A DNA stretch of 6,119 bases from JBAVQS01 sp049694275 (GCA_049694275.1 JBAVQS010000028.1:1-6119); one strand, 5' to 3'; shown: positions 1-6,119, counted from the stretch's first letter. Numbers and translations are program-made. Notes: generated by a model from the sequence alone, not told the origin.

Positions 1-104
1 ATACCAAGGAAGGATTCTCTGATCTCGCCATGGTTGTTGCCTGTGGGTTGCATAACTTGCGGATTCAGCAACGACCACAGCCATTGCTGCGATGAGCTTG
101 ATCG
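1..104 (-). other. Possible frame-shifted continuation of the ligase-family gene
   Basis: On the minus strand, past the TAG at 105-107, one alternative frame reads ALSEIAIKLIAAMAVVVA from about base 125 and stays open to the window edge. Its first half has the character of a membrane helix, which is what an O-antigen ligase-type protein would have next. The original frame is also open after the TAG up to the edge, so a simple nonsense change is an alternative explanation. The third frame stops quickly. The stretch is too short to decide between them. I see no RNA gene, terminator or promoter here. Confidence 0.35.
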
Positions 105-572
105 CTATTTCGGATAACGCCTAATATAGAGATAGAGCAGGCCAAGCAATATCAGCCGCCCCGTGTGATAGATCGAGAGAGCGGGATCGACCGATGAGAG
201 GCTGCTGATGGCTCCGACGATGGTGAGCCCCACAAGCGGCGCTGTAACCAGCAACGGTCCAAACCGAATGCGTCGAGGCGCGAGGGCCAGGCTGATTCCC
301 CACAGGATCAGAGCCGCAAGCAGCAGGCAGTCACTGGCGGTAAGCAAAAAATCAGTATAGTCCCGGTAGATCGGAGGAGAGGGGCGCGCTTCCAGGACCG
401 CGCGCCACGAAAAGGGGATTAGTACGATCATTGCGCCGAACGAGAGACGTGCGAGGGTCAACGCGAGGGGTGAGAGATGTTCTCGTTGCCACGTCACTCG
501 TACTGCGCGTTTGATAAACGATTGTGTCTCTAAACCGGGCAACCGGGACAAGCCAGTCTCTTGCTTCTCCAT
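105..572 (-). CDS. N-terminal fragment of an O-antigen ligase/polymerase-family membrane protein, ending at an early stop
   Basis: This 155-residue frame looks like the first third of an O-antigen ligase (WaaL/Wzy-like) protein, which normally runs about 400-550 residues and transfers or polymerises lipid-linked glycans outside the membrane. Hydrophobic segments lie at about 34-54, 75-97, 105-124 and 139-151. The stretch IPFSWRAVLEARPSPPIYRD (52-71) followed by YTDFLLTASDCLLLA (72-86) is the part I recognise, and SSVDPALSIYHTGRL (126-140) also fits. The start at 572 is well supported by GGTGGAG 7 bases upstream (580-586), although it lies 221 bases inside the preceding gene. The frame ends at TAG (105-107) after RRYPK, far too early, and the catalytic periplasmic loop and later membrane spans are absent. 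A hydrophobic frame continues leftward to the window edge, so a frameshift, true or a sequence error, is possible. Without the rest it would not be expected to be an active ligase. The family call is moderately confident. Confidence 0.65.
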   Translation of the reverse strand: MEKQETGLSRLPGLETQSFIKRAVRVTWQREHLSPLALTLARLSFGAMIVLIPFSWRAVLEARPSPPIYRDYTDFLLTASDCLLLAALILWGISLALAPRRIRFGPLLVTAPLVGLTIVGAISSLSSVDPALSIYHTGRLILLGLLYLYIRRYPK

Positions 573-2124
573 GATCGATCTCCACCTGAATCCATTGATA
601 GTGGTCCGCTTCCAATTGGTCGGTGTGCAGTATCACGAGCTGGACGCCACGGCGTTCAAAAGCGACTCGCGCCTCTTGCATTGGAAAGGTAAAACTTGCG
701 ATGACAAAGGGTTCGTACCAATCCGGAACATAATCCCCCACGCCGTTCACTTCAGACTGCCAGTGAAACAGGGAGCGGTACATATAGCCGATTCGCTGCA
801 CAGCAAACCGGTCTTCGGTTGCCATCGGCAGTTCGACGACGACACGCGGCGGTTGTGACGCCAGCCAGCGATAGACGGGTTCGACCGTCGCGAGTGTGGG
901 CAGCGTTGAGACCGGCAATGGCGCCGCGGCGTTTTCGAGCAGGATCAGGCCGCCAAGCCCGGCGATTGCCAGCAAGCGTTTCTTTCCAATGCGCTCCGCG
1001 CCGGCGCCGGCAATGATGGCGAACGCGCAAGTCGAGAAGGAGACCCAGCGCTTGGGCGCGCGCGTCAATGGATACCCGGGCAATAATCGCAGAATGCGCT
1101 CCGGCAGCGGTGCAACCGGCTGACCATTAATCTGCAGGCTCGGGCCGAATGCGAGAACGAGCGTCACAATTCCTAGGAGAATGAGAAATCGACCCCCCAT
1201 CCCCCTTGCGTTGTCCCGCCACATTCGACCCGCGCCCGAAATAATCAGGACAAGAAAGGCAATGCCTGGAAACAGGTAGCCTTCCTTGCCATCATACGTG
1301 CCGATGATATTGCGCCATGTATCGTTCGAGTACGGGACGCGCAAGAACGAAAACGGCAGGACCGAAAGGTTTTCTGCAACCGAGAGGGGGCGCGATTTCA
1401 TATATTCACCGCCGAGTGGTAGATAGGGCAAGACGAATGGCGACATAATCAGCCACCCCAGCGCAATAACGGCGACAATGCGAGCTGCTTGCTGCCAACT
1501 CGTTCGGCGCAGAGCGTAGAATGCAAGCCCGAGTCCTGTACAAGTTAGATAGAGTGCGTAATACCAGGTGGCAAGCGACCCGAGCAAAAAGAAAATCAGC
1601 GCGCTCACAACGCTGTCAATTTTCCGCGATTGGAGCAGTTTCCCCAACGCGGCCAGAAAGAGCGGCAGCCACCCGAACCAGAGAATTTCCAGGTGATCGA
1701 TCTGTCCAAACGTAAAGGACGAGAATTCGGCTGCGAGCCCGGCAATCACACTGCCCACCGGGCTAATTCCCATCGTGCGTGCCAGTAGAAATGTGCCATA
1801 GCCAATCACAAGCCAGGCAAATAAAAAGGCGGCGTTATAGGCGAGAATGGAGTTACGAGTCACGAGCCAGATGGGCAAGCCGACGAGCATCGGCGACAGG
1901 TTCAACGTCGAGTAGGCGAGCGTTCCCCTATCCGGATAAAAGATATTGGCGTTCAAGAATTGGTCTGGAGCAGTTTCCAGCGCATGAGCCTCCCAGGTCA
2001 TGGTCCACATCGTATAGGCAGGGTCTCCTGCATTCGCCGCAAATTGACGCGAGAGGTCCAGCGCAAGCGGCATGGTCATCAGAAGGGTGAGCGCGGCAAA
2101 TAATGTCAGTACCCGTTTGTTCAT
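352..2124 (-). CDS. Multi-span membrane protein, GT-C-like, putative glycosyltransferase
   Basis: A 590-residue polytopic membrane protein. The N-terminal helix (about 5-22) is followed by an extracytoplasmic loop with GDPAYTMWTMTWEAHAL (33-49) and NANIFYPDRGTLAYS (58-72). I then see about ten more hydrophobic segments up to residue 400, for example 76-89, 95-115, 147-162, 171-205, 213-234, 284-297, 312-327, 362-374 and 384-398. A soluble C-terminal domain follows, with VYRWLASQPPRVVVELPM (417-434) and VAFERRGVQLVILHTDQL (487-504). An early loop with an acidic residue (D34) after the first helix fits GT-C enzymes that use polyprenyl-phosphate sugars; I know this architecture from many uncharacterised bacterial proteins. 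Catalysis is inference. The ATG at 2124 overlaps the previous stop (ATGA) with no good ribosome-binding site, so coupled re-initiation is likely; the longer frame to 2319 overlaps the glycosyltransferase and is rejected. The domain appears to end near R540 (base 505). The last 50 residues are basic, unstructured-looking and lie over the next gene in another frame. Confidence 0.8.
   Translation of the reverse strand: MNKRVLTLFAALTLLMTMPLALDLSRQFAANAGDPAYTMWTMTWEAHALETAPDQFLNANIFYPDRGTLAYSTLNLSPMLVGLPIWLVTRNSILAYNAAFLFAWLVIGYGTFLLARTMGISPVGSVIAGLAAEFSSFTFGQIDHLEILWFGWLPLFLAALGKLLQSRKIDSVVSALIFFLLGSLATWYYALYLTCTGLGLAFYALRRTSWQQAARIVAVIALGWLIMSPFVLPYLPLGGEYMKSRPLSVAENLSVLPFSFLRVPYSNDTWRNIIGTYDGKEGYLFPGIAFLVLIISGAGRMWRDNARGMGGRFLILLGIVTLVLAFGPSLQINGQPVAPLPERILRLLPGYPLTRAPKRWVSFSTCAFAIIAGAGAERIGKKRLLAIAGLGGLILLENAAAPLPVSTLPTLATVEPVYRWLASQPPRVVVELPMATEDRFAVQRIGYMYRSLFHWQSEVNGVGDYVPDWYEPFVIASFTFPMQEARVAFERRGVQLVILHTDQLEADHYQWIQVEIDHGEARDWLVPVARFRDTIVYQTRSTSDVATRTSLTPRVDPRTSLVRRNDRTNPLFVARGPGSAPLSSDLPGLY
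580..586 (-). promoter_or_regulatory. Ribosome-binding site of the ligase-family gene
   Basis: GGTGGAG on the minus strand lies 7 bases before the ATG at 572. It sits inside the coding sequence of the upstream membrane-protein gene and is the main reason to accept a start that creates a 221-base overlap. Confidence 0.65.
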
Positions 2125-3278
2125 GGCCGGCGAATCAGGTCGAGTAGGGCAAACTGCAGCGCTGTTCTTTTCCCCAGGCGCTGCTGCCGCGTGAAATAAT
2201 CGTGGTTGATTCTGCGGGTTTCGATCTCGTCCAGCCAACCCCAGCGCAGGTCCTCTTTCCGGCACAAGACGATCTCTTCGCCAGCCGTTTGCTCGACGAT
2301 ATTTGCCTCCTGGGGCCACAGGCTCTTACCGTAACGGCGAATGGACCGGGCGCAGCGTCGTGAGGTCAGGGTATATTCGGCGCGCAGGTGGCGAGGGCGT
2401 TTAGTGGCATACAGGTCCACATCGTATTCGAACCCGCGCAATGCCTCTGTCAGCCGATTGAGCCGATCAGGTAACATCTCAAAAAAAGAATCATAGACCG
2501 CCGGAGAGCTGTCAAGCGGCGTGAACGTGAACGAGTTCTTGCCATAGAGCATCGGGACCTGCAAAAATCGCGTCGTGTGTGTGAAATGGGTCCCCGGGTC
2601 GCCATAGGCGTTTGTAAGCGAGACGCGCGGGTAAACATAGAATTGGCCGGTCTCTACGACGTATTGGGTCATGAGCGGGAACCAATCCTCCGCGTCGAAA
2701 TGCAGAAACATGTCGTGGATGGGGGCGGCGGGTGAGAGCGTGCGCGCTTGCGCGGTCCGCCAGTCGGTAAATCGTTTCCATTGGGCGCGCGTCCAGGCCT
2801 GTCCCTGTGTATAAGGGACCTGTACAAAAAACACGTCTGCGCCATCGGCCCAGGGGACAAACGGCTGGCGTGTATAGCCATTGAACCAGAGGGCATAGAG
2901 ACAGAGGCCGGCAATTCGCGAGTCCTGGTCATAAAAGGCAAGCGCTTGAGAGGCGTAGGCGTAGAGGATTGGAGAGACGCCGAGATCGTCTTCCAGGAAA
3001 ATGACCGCGCCGTACTCTTCCGCCAGGCCGCCACAAAAGTATACATGCCTGACCAGTCCGAGATGCTCCTGATGGCAGATTAATCGTTTGGGCCCAAAAT
3101 TCCAGGCAAAATGCTCGGCGACCTGAATGACCTCGCGGTTTGTCCCGTGCTCATCGTTGTCAATCGAAATGACGAGCGGCACCTGCCGGTTCGGATATTC
3201 GCCCCGGGATAAAGCGGTGAGCAGCCGCCGAAGGGTGTGGGGGCGATTGTAGGCGCTAATGACAATGGCGGGATTCAT
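2121..3278 (-). CDS. GT-A fold glycosyltransferase (GT2/GT13-like)
   Basis: A 385-residue, mostly soluble glycosyltransferase expected to move a sugar from a nucleotide donor to a growing glycan on the cytoplasmic side. The N-terminus carries the nucleotide-binding pattern VISAYNRPHTLRRLL (6-20), then VISIDND (36-42) and HQEHLGL (69-75). The metal-binding DXD equivalent is in VIFLEDDLGVSP (92-103, E96-D97-D98). Further landmarks are YTQGQAWTRAQW (156-167), like the acceptor-side loop of GNT-I type enzymes, and YPRVSLTNAYGDPGTHFT (216-233), near the end of the catalytic domain. The region from about 265 to 385 is charged and I do not recognise a domain there. The EDD motif plus the GQAWTR loop suggest the GNT-I-like (GT13) side of the GT-A fold rather than a standard GT2 synthase, but sugar and linkage are unknown. 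The ATG at 3278 overlaps the previous stop (ATGA) and has AGAGG 4 bases upstream; the TGA at 2121 overlaps the next ATG in the same way. Confidence 0.82.
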   Translation of the reverse strand: MNPAIVISAYNRPHTLRRLLTALSRGEYPNRQVPLVISIDNDEHGTNREVIQVAEHFAWNFGPKRLICHQEHLGLVRHVYFCGGLAEEYGAVIFLEDDLGVSPILYAYASQALAFYDQDSRIAGLCLYALWFNGYTRQPFVPWADGADVFFVQVPYTQGQAWTRAQWKRFTDWRTAQARTLSPAAPIHDMFLHFDAEDWFPLMTQYVVETGQFYVYPRVSLTNAYGDPGTHFTHTTRFLQVPMLYGKNSFTFTPLDSSPAVYDSFFEMLPDRLNRLTEALRGFEYDVDLYATKRPRHLRAEYTLTSRRCARSIRRYGKSLWPQEANIVEQTAGEEIVLCRKEDLRWGWLDEIETRRINHDYFTRQQRLGKRTALQFALLDLIRRP

Positions 3279-4054
3279 TTGGCCTCTGTGAGCACCTGGA
3301 CTGCAGTTGCCAATAAAACCTGCAAGCCGCGTTGGGCGCGGGCCTGGTCAAAATCAAGAGGCCACCGTGATCCATCCAGGGTGTCGGCAACGGCGAACGC
3401 TGCACCGACGGACAGTCCCAGAGACCGGCCTGCGGCAAATAGCGCCGCCGATTCCATCTCGACCGTCAAAACTCCCTCCTGCCGGTACTGCTCGACCTGG
3501 CGGCGCATTTCACGATATGGGGCATCGGTGGTCCAACTGCTGCCCACATTTGCCGGTTGCCCGGAGGTCTGGAGTGTGTGACTGAGGGCCTGCACCAGTT
3601 CCGGGTTGGCTGTAGCCCATTTTTCTTCGGGAAGATAGTGGCGGGATGTCCCTTCGTCACGGATCGCGCGGTCACAGATGACCAGGGCTCCTGATCGCAG
3701 GTGGGATTGCAGAGCCCCGGCCATTCCAATCGAGATAAAACGCCGAGCGCCGAATGCCGCGAGTTCTTCCATCATCGCAACCGCCGCCGGCGCGCCGATG
3801 CCAAAATTCCCGATCAGGACAATCCCATGGTTCTCCTTGCCCAGCATATACAGATCCCCCATAAAACCTTTCACCTGTTTCGCGCGGTAGGTTTTGATTG
3901 CTATAGAAATGAGCGAGGATTGGTAGCAAAGGATGACGCTGCGCGGTGGAGGGATGCGTGGTAAAATGCCGCGTTTGAGCTTCCAACGGACCACGTCGGC
4001 GGCGGTTAAAACCGGTTCGTCCAGTCCCTTCTCCGGGCGCCTTTCGGTGTTCAA
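3275..4054 (-). CDS. Nucleoside phosphorylase family protein, uridine phosphorylase-like
   Basis: A soluble 259-residue protein of the PNP/UDP family, whose members cleave nucleosides with phosphate (or water, in the MTA/SAH nucleosidase branch) to base plus ribose-1-phosphate. Landmarks, counted from the TTG start, are GNFGIGAPAAVAMMEELAAF (82-101), ISIGMAGAL (107-115), VICDRAIRDEGTSRHYLP (125-142), WTTDAPYRE (174-182), the ribose-binding VEMESAAL (198-205, E199-M200-E201), and AFAVADTL (219-226) with D224 at the position of the family's base-site acid. Length matches bacterial uridine phosphorylases (about 250). I chose TTG at 4054 because AAGGAG stands 10 bases upstream (4065-4070), it overlaps the flippase stop as TTGA, and NTERRPEKG reads as a plausible N-terminus. 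The in-frame ATG at 4222 lies deep in the flippase and gives an implausible extension. The stop overlaps the next start as ATGA. A housekeeping nucleoside-salvage enzyme inside a glycan operon is unexpected. Substrate (uridine, purine nucleoside, MTA) cannot be fixed by eye, though uridine-like is my best reading. Confidence 0.85.
   Translation of the reverse strand: MNTERRPEKGLDEPVLTAADVVRWKLKRGILPRIPPPRSVILCYQSSLISIAIKTYRAKQVKGFMGDLYMLGKENHGIVLIGNFGIGAPAAVAMMEELAAFGARRFISIGMAGALQSHLRSGALVICDRAIRDEGTSRHYLPEEKWATANPELVQALSHTLQTSGQPANVGSSWTTDAPYREMRRQVEQYRQEGVLTVEMESAALFAAGRSLGLSVGAAFAVADTLDGSRWPLDFDQARAQRGLQVLLATAVQVLTEAK
3283..3287 (-). promoter_or_regulatory. Ribosome-binding site of the glycosyltransferase gene
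   Basis: AGAGG on the minus strand lies 4 bases before the ATG at 3278, inside the end of the phosphorylase gene. The spacing is short, so translation is probably helped by coupling through the ATGA overlap. Confidence 0.45.
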
Positions 4055-5289
4055 CCTGCGCGTACTCCTTTTCGATTTGCTGCAACAAATAAAACCGCTT
4101 GCGCCGATTCGGCGATCAACGATGCCCAACATGCGCCGATGAGCCCCAGGGCTGGAATAAGGAGTGCAAAGGCCAGCAGCGCGATCAAGACCGCGATGAG
4201 GGTGAGACGAAAGACCGGCCATTCATGCCCTTGTGAGATCATTTCGAGTGTGATGTTGGCGGTCAGGGCATAGGGAACGAGACTCCATGCGAGGATCTGG
4301 AGCGCGCGGATCGCAGTGGAAAATGAATCGCCATAGATGAAATAGACGAGCGGTCCGGCCAGGAGCGCCAGGAGCGCTGCCGCAATCAGGCAAAACCCCA
4401 CCGAGAGCTCCATCGACATTCGGGTGAGCCGGGTTGAATGGTTGCCGACGGCCGAACGGGCAAGCATTGGAAAGAGCGCGCCGAGCAGCGCCTGTGGCAC
4501 AATCTTGAGGGCCTCGACGATTCGGGCCGCTGCTGAAAACCACCCCGTCGTATCATTCCCGCTGATGGTTCCCATCGCAAAGATTCCCATTCGCTGATAG
4601 ATTAGAGCGCAGGCGGTCAAAAGCGCAAAAGGGAGCGCGGCGCGCAGCGTGGATTTGTATGTATGGGGCATGCGCCATACTATCCGGCTGGCGCCGGTGG
4701 AACGGCGAACGAGCGCCCAGGCAAGCGCCGCCGCGAGCGCCTGGGATACCAATAGCGCGAGCATCAGCGCGACGAGGTCTGCTCCCAGTATAAAGATAAT
4801 CACCCCGCAAACCAGTTGCAGCGCGGCAGCTGCCAGATTGAGCAAGAGATATAGGTCCATCCGCTCGAACCCGCGCAGTATGGCGCTATAGATCGAGTAA
4901 AAGGCGAGCGGCAAGAGCGCGAGCGTATAGAGCGGTAATGCCGGGGTGTTGCTGCCAAACGGGACGACCAGTGCAATAAACAGGGCCGAGAGTGCGATTT
5001 GAGTCCAAAAGATGGTTGAGAGGAGATTACTTTCGGTGGCGTGCGTGCGGGCGATCTGGCGGATCAGCAGTGAATCGGTCCCAAAGGTCGTCAGCACATT
5101 GCCGAGGAACACGATCGATGTAATGAGCGCATATTCTCCAAAGCCGGATGCGCCCAGCCGGCGCGCAATGAGGGCGGTAAAGATCACCGACAGCGCCTGG
5201 GCGCCCAGGCGCGCCAGCAAAACCCAGAGCGAGTTGAGGCCAAGGTGTTTGAGGGGCCGTATAGTTTCGACGGGAATGGCAGTGCCCAT
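4051..5289 (-). CDS. Wzx-type polysaccharide flippase (MOP superfamily)
   Basis: A 412-residue integral membrane protein of the polysaccharide transporter family, which moves undecaprenyl-linked oligosaccharides from the cytoplasmic to the outer face of the inner membrane. It is hydrophobic throughout, with roughly 12 membrane segments, for example at about 18-42, 51-70, 95-112, 119-138, 148-193 (two), 215-240, 297-318, 332-350 and 360-402. Family landmarks include RRLGASGFGEYALITSIVFL (43-62), TFGTDSLLIRQIAR (68-81), and WFSAAARIVEALKIVPQALL (250-269) leading into FPMLAR (273-278). There is also a late IYGDSF (318-323). The frame extends another 40 codons upstream, but those overlap the methyltransferase and read as basic, low-complexity shadow. 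I therefore start at the ATG at 5289, preceded by a weak GGGTAAG at 5296-5302. Length is slightly short for the family (commonly 420-500). It ends in TGA overlapping the TTG start of the next gene. Function is firm at family level; the cargo is unknown. Confidence 0.9.
   Translation of the reverse strand: MGTAIPVETIRPLKHLGLNSLWVLLARLGAQALSVIFTALIARRLGASGFGEYALITSIVFLGNVLTTFGTDSLLIRQIARTHATESNLLSTIFWTQIALSALFIALVVPFGSNTPALPLYTLALLPLAFYSIYSAILRGFERMDLYLLLNLAAAALQLVCGVIIFILGADLVALMLALLVSQALAAALAWALVRRSTGASRIVWRMPHTYKSTLRAALPFALLTACALIYQRMGIFAMGTISGNDTTGWFSAAARIVEALKIVPQALLGALFPMLARSAVGNHSTRLTRMSMELSVGFCLIAAALLALLAGPLVYFIYGDSFSTAIRALQILAWSLVPYALTANITLEMISQGHEWPVFRLTLIAVLIALLAFALLIPALGLIGACWASLIAESAQAVLFVAANRKGVRAG
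4065..4070 (-). promoter_or_regulatory. Ribosome-binding site deciding a TTG start (phosphorylase gene)
   Basis: AAGGAG on the minus strand lies 10 bases before the TTG at 4054, within the last codons of the flippase gene. It is the best Shine-Dalgarno match at any junction in the window. Together with the TTGA overlap it argues for the rare TTG start over the far-upstream in-frame ATG. Confidence 0.65.
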
Positions 5290-5291
5290 GA

Positions 5292-6119
5292 TTAACTTAC
5301 CCGGCCTATGATCAACAGGAACTCTGCGGGTTCGCGCCGATGCCTGGCCCGCGCGATCCATGGCCGCACCGCCCAACGCCATCCGCGATAAGGCTTGTAC
5401 ATTTCCCACGTGATGCCGGTGTTCCTTCCCAATACTTTCAATCGGTCGTAGGTAAGGTAATTCTCGCTGGCGATGGCGTTGGAGGGGAATCCATAAGCTT
5501 GGGTGAATTGGGCCTCGCGCTCGGCAACCATGTGCGACCCGCTGTCCGCATTCGAATAGATCGGCGTGTCAAGGATGACCACCGCCCCCTTGGGCACAAG
5601 GACCGGGAGGACTGCGCTCAGGGTCGATTCATAGTTGGTGGAATAGTGAAAGGACGAGTTGAAAATAGCAAGGTCTACCTGTTTTCCCGCAAGGGGAAGG
5701 CAATCGAACTCGGCTTGAATGGAGGTAAACTCTACGTCATAACGAGTCCGGGCGCCCAGTCCATCATGCGCATTCACCAGCAGGTCTATCGCGGCAAGGG
5801 TATGTCCGCGCTTGCTCAGGCGGTACGAGAGCCAACTATTTCCCGCGCCCAGGTCGAGAATGCGCAATGGGGTGCGGGTCGGTTCCAGAGGAACGATCAG
5901 ATTGTTGACGAGCGCCTGGTAACTCTTGGCGCGAACCTGCCAATCCGTCGTAAATCGCCCGGTGAGATCGGCAAAGGGCAGGGCGCGGTAATAGGCTGGG
6001 TCTTGGCTGCCGCGGCTCTCGGCTGCGCGGATCGTTTCATACTCGCGCATAAATCGCTCCAGCGCCTGGGCGCGGCCCGGTTGCAGAAAACGCCAGATTC
6101 CATCCACCCGGTTAAAGCG
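5292..6119 (-). CDS. Class I SAM-dependent methyltransferase, 5' end beyond the window
   Basis: This probably transfers a methyl group from S-adenosylmethionine to a small molecule or sugar precursor in the cytoplasm; the substrate cannot be read from sequence. Numbering from the GTG at 6107, the Rossmann motif I is LDLGAGNSW at about 84-92, the acidic residue ending beta-2 is D108 (AAIDLL), and the post-I region runs FDCLPLAGKQVDLAIFNSSF at about 134-153. It is followed by an AVLPVLVPKGAVVILD strand-turn-strand at about 165-180. This order is typical of the Methyltransf_11/25 type. The frame stays open from 6107 to the window edge (four more codons, RFNR), and no ribosome-binding site is seen before the GTG. 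The N-terminal helical stretch resembles the interior of related proteins, so I judge the true start to be off-window, with about 275 residues visible. Its TAA stop lies 2 bases before the flippase start, suggesting co-transcription. It could act on a glycan building block, but that rests on context only. Confidence 0.85.
   Translation of the reverse strand, partial: RFNRVDGIWRFLQPGRAQALERFMREYETIRAAESRGSQDPAYYRALPFADLTGRFTTDWQVRAKSYQALVNNLIVPLEPTRTPLRILDLGAGNSWLSYRLSKRGHTLAAIDLLVNAHDGLGARTRYDVEFTSIQAEFDCLPLAGKQVDLAIFNSSFHYSTNYESTLSAVLPVLVPKGAVVILDTPIYSNADSGSHMVAEREAQFTQAYGFPSNAIASENYLTYDRLKVLGRNTGITWEMYKPYRGWRWAVRPWIARARHRREPAEFLLIIGRVS

Noticed and set aside
511..858. Plus-strand open frame of 115 codons
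   Set aside because: It lies opposite the end of the membrane-protein gene and the ligase start, resembles no protein I know, and its composition is what the antisense of these genes would give.
1193..1198. Six-C run as a possible phase-variation or frameshift site in the membrane-protein gene
   Set aside because: The frame is continuous and sensible on both sides (RGMGGR), and a run of six is too short to argue for slippage.
2125..2319. 65-codon N-terminal extension of the membrane-protein frame
   Set aside because: It lies over the glycosyltransferase C-terminus and reads as shadow sequence; the ATG at 2124 gives a normal membrane N-terminus and the ATGA overlap seen at the other junction.
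3237..3581. Plus-strand open frame of 114 codons opposite the phosphorylase gene
   Set aside because: It is antisense to clearly recognisable phosphorylase motifs, has no ribosome-binding site I can support, and reads as low-complexity S/R/A/P-rich sequence.
5290..5409. 40-codon N-terminal extension of the flippase frame
   Set aside because: It overlaps the conserved end of the methyltransferase and has a basic, non-membrane composition; the ATG at 5289 directly after the methyltransferase stop fits the family better.

Overview
The window is a block of six protein-coding genes, all on the minus strand, so transcription runs from the right edge (6119) to the left edge (1). There is almost no non-coding DNA between them. 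Together they look like part of a surface-polysaccharide or glycan-export operon. In transcription order they are: a class I SAM-dependent methyltransferase whose start lies beyond the right edge (5292-6119); a Wzx-type polysaccharide flippase (4051-5289); a nucleoside phosphorylase-family protein resembling uridine phosphorylase (3275-4054); a GT-A fold glycosyltransferase (2121-3278); a large multi-membrane-span protein of GT-C-like architecture (352-2124); and the N-terminal part of an O-antigen ligase/polymerase-family membrane protein that hits a stop after 155 codons (105-572).

The junctions are very tight. The methyltransferase and flippase are 2 bases apart. Flippase and phosphorylase share TTGA, phosphorylase and glycosyltransferase share ATGA, and glycosyltransferase and membrane protein share ATGA. 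The last pair overlaps by 221 bases in different frames. This is the pattern expected of translational coupling within one mRNA. No promoter or terminator is visible, so the transcript probably starts to the right of the window and continues to its left.

A working model, inferred from family knowledge: glycosyltransferases build a lipid-linked oligosaccharide on the cytoplasmic face, the methyltransferase may modify a sugar or other precursor, the flippase moves the lipid-linked unit across the membrane, and the ligase/polymerase-family protein transfers or polymerises it outside. The membrane protein may add a sugar from a polyprenyl-phosphate donor. The nucleoside phosphorylase has no obvious place in this scheme and is the odd gene of the set.

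The organism is bacterial. The DNA is moderately GC-rich by eye (not computed). The protein style, especially the methyltransferase, the large membrane protein and the ligase N-terminus, reminds me of Chloroflexota (Anaerolineae-like) genomes, often seen as environmental contigs. That assignment is a low-confidence impression.

I found no RNA gene, insertion sequence, CRISPR array or attachment site, and no clear evidence of an undescribed biological system. The points most worth checking are the phosphorylase embedded in the operon, the 221-base gene overlap, and the early stop in the ligase-family gene with a possible frameshifted continuation to the left edge.
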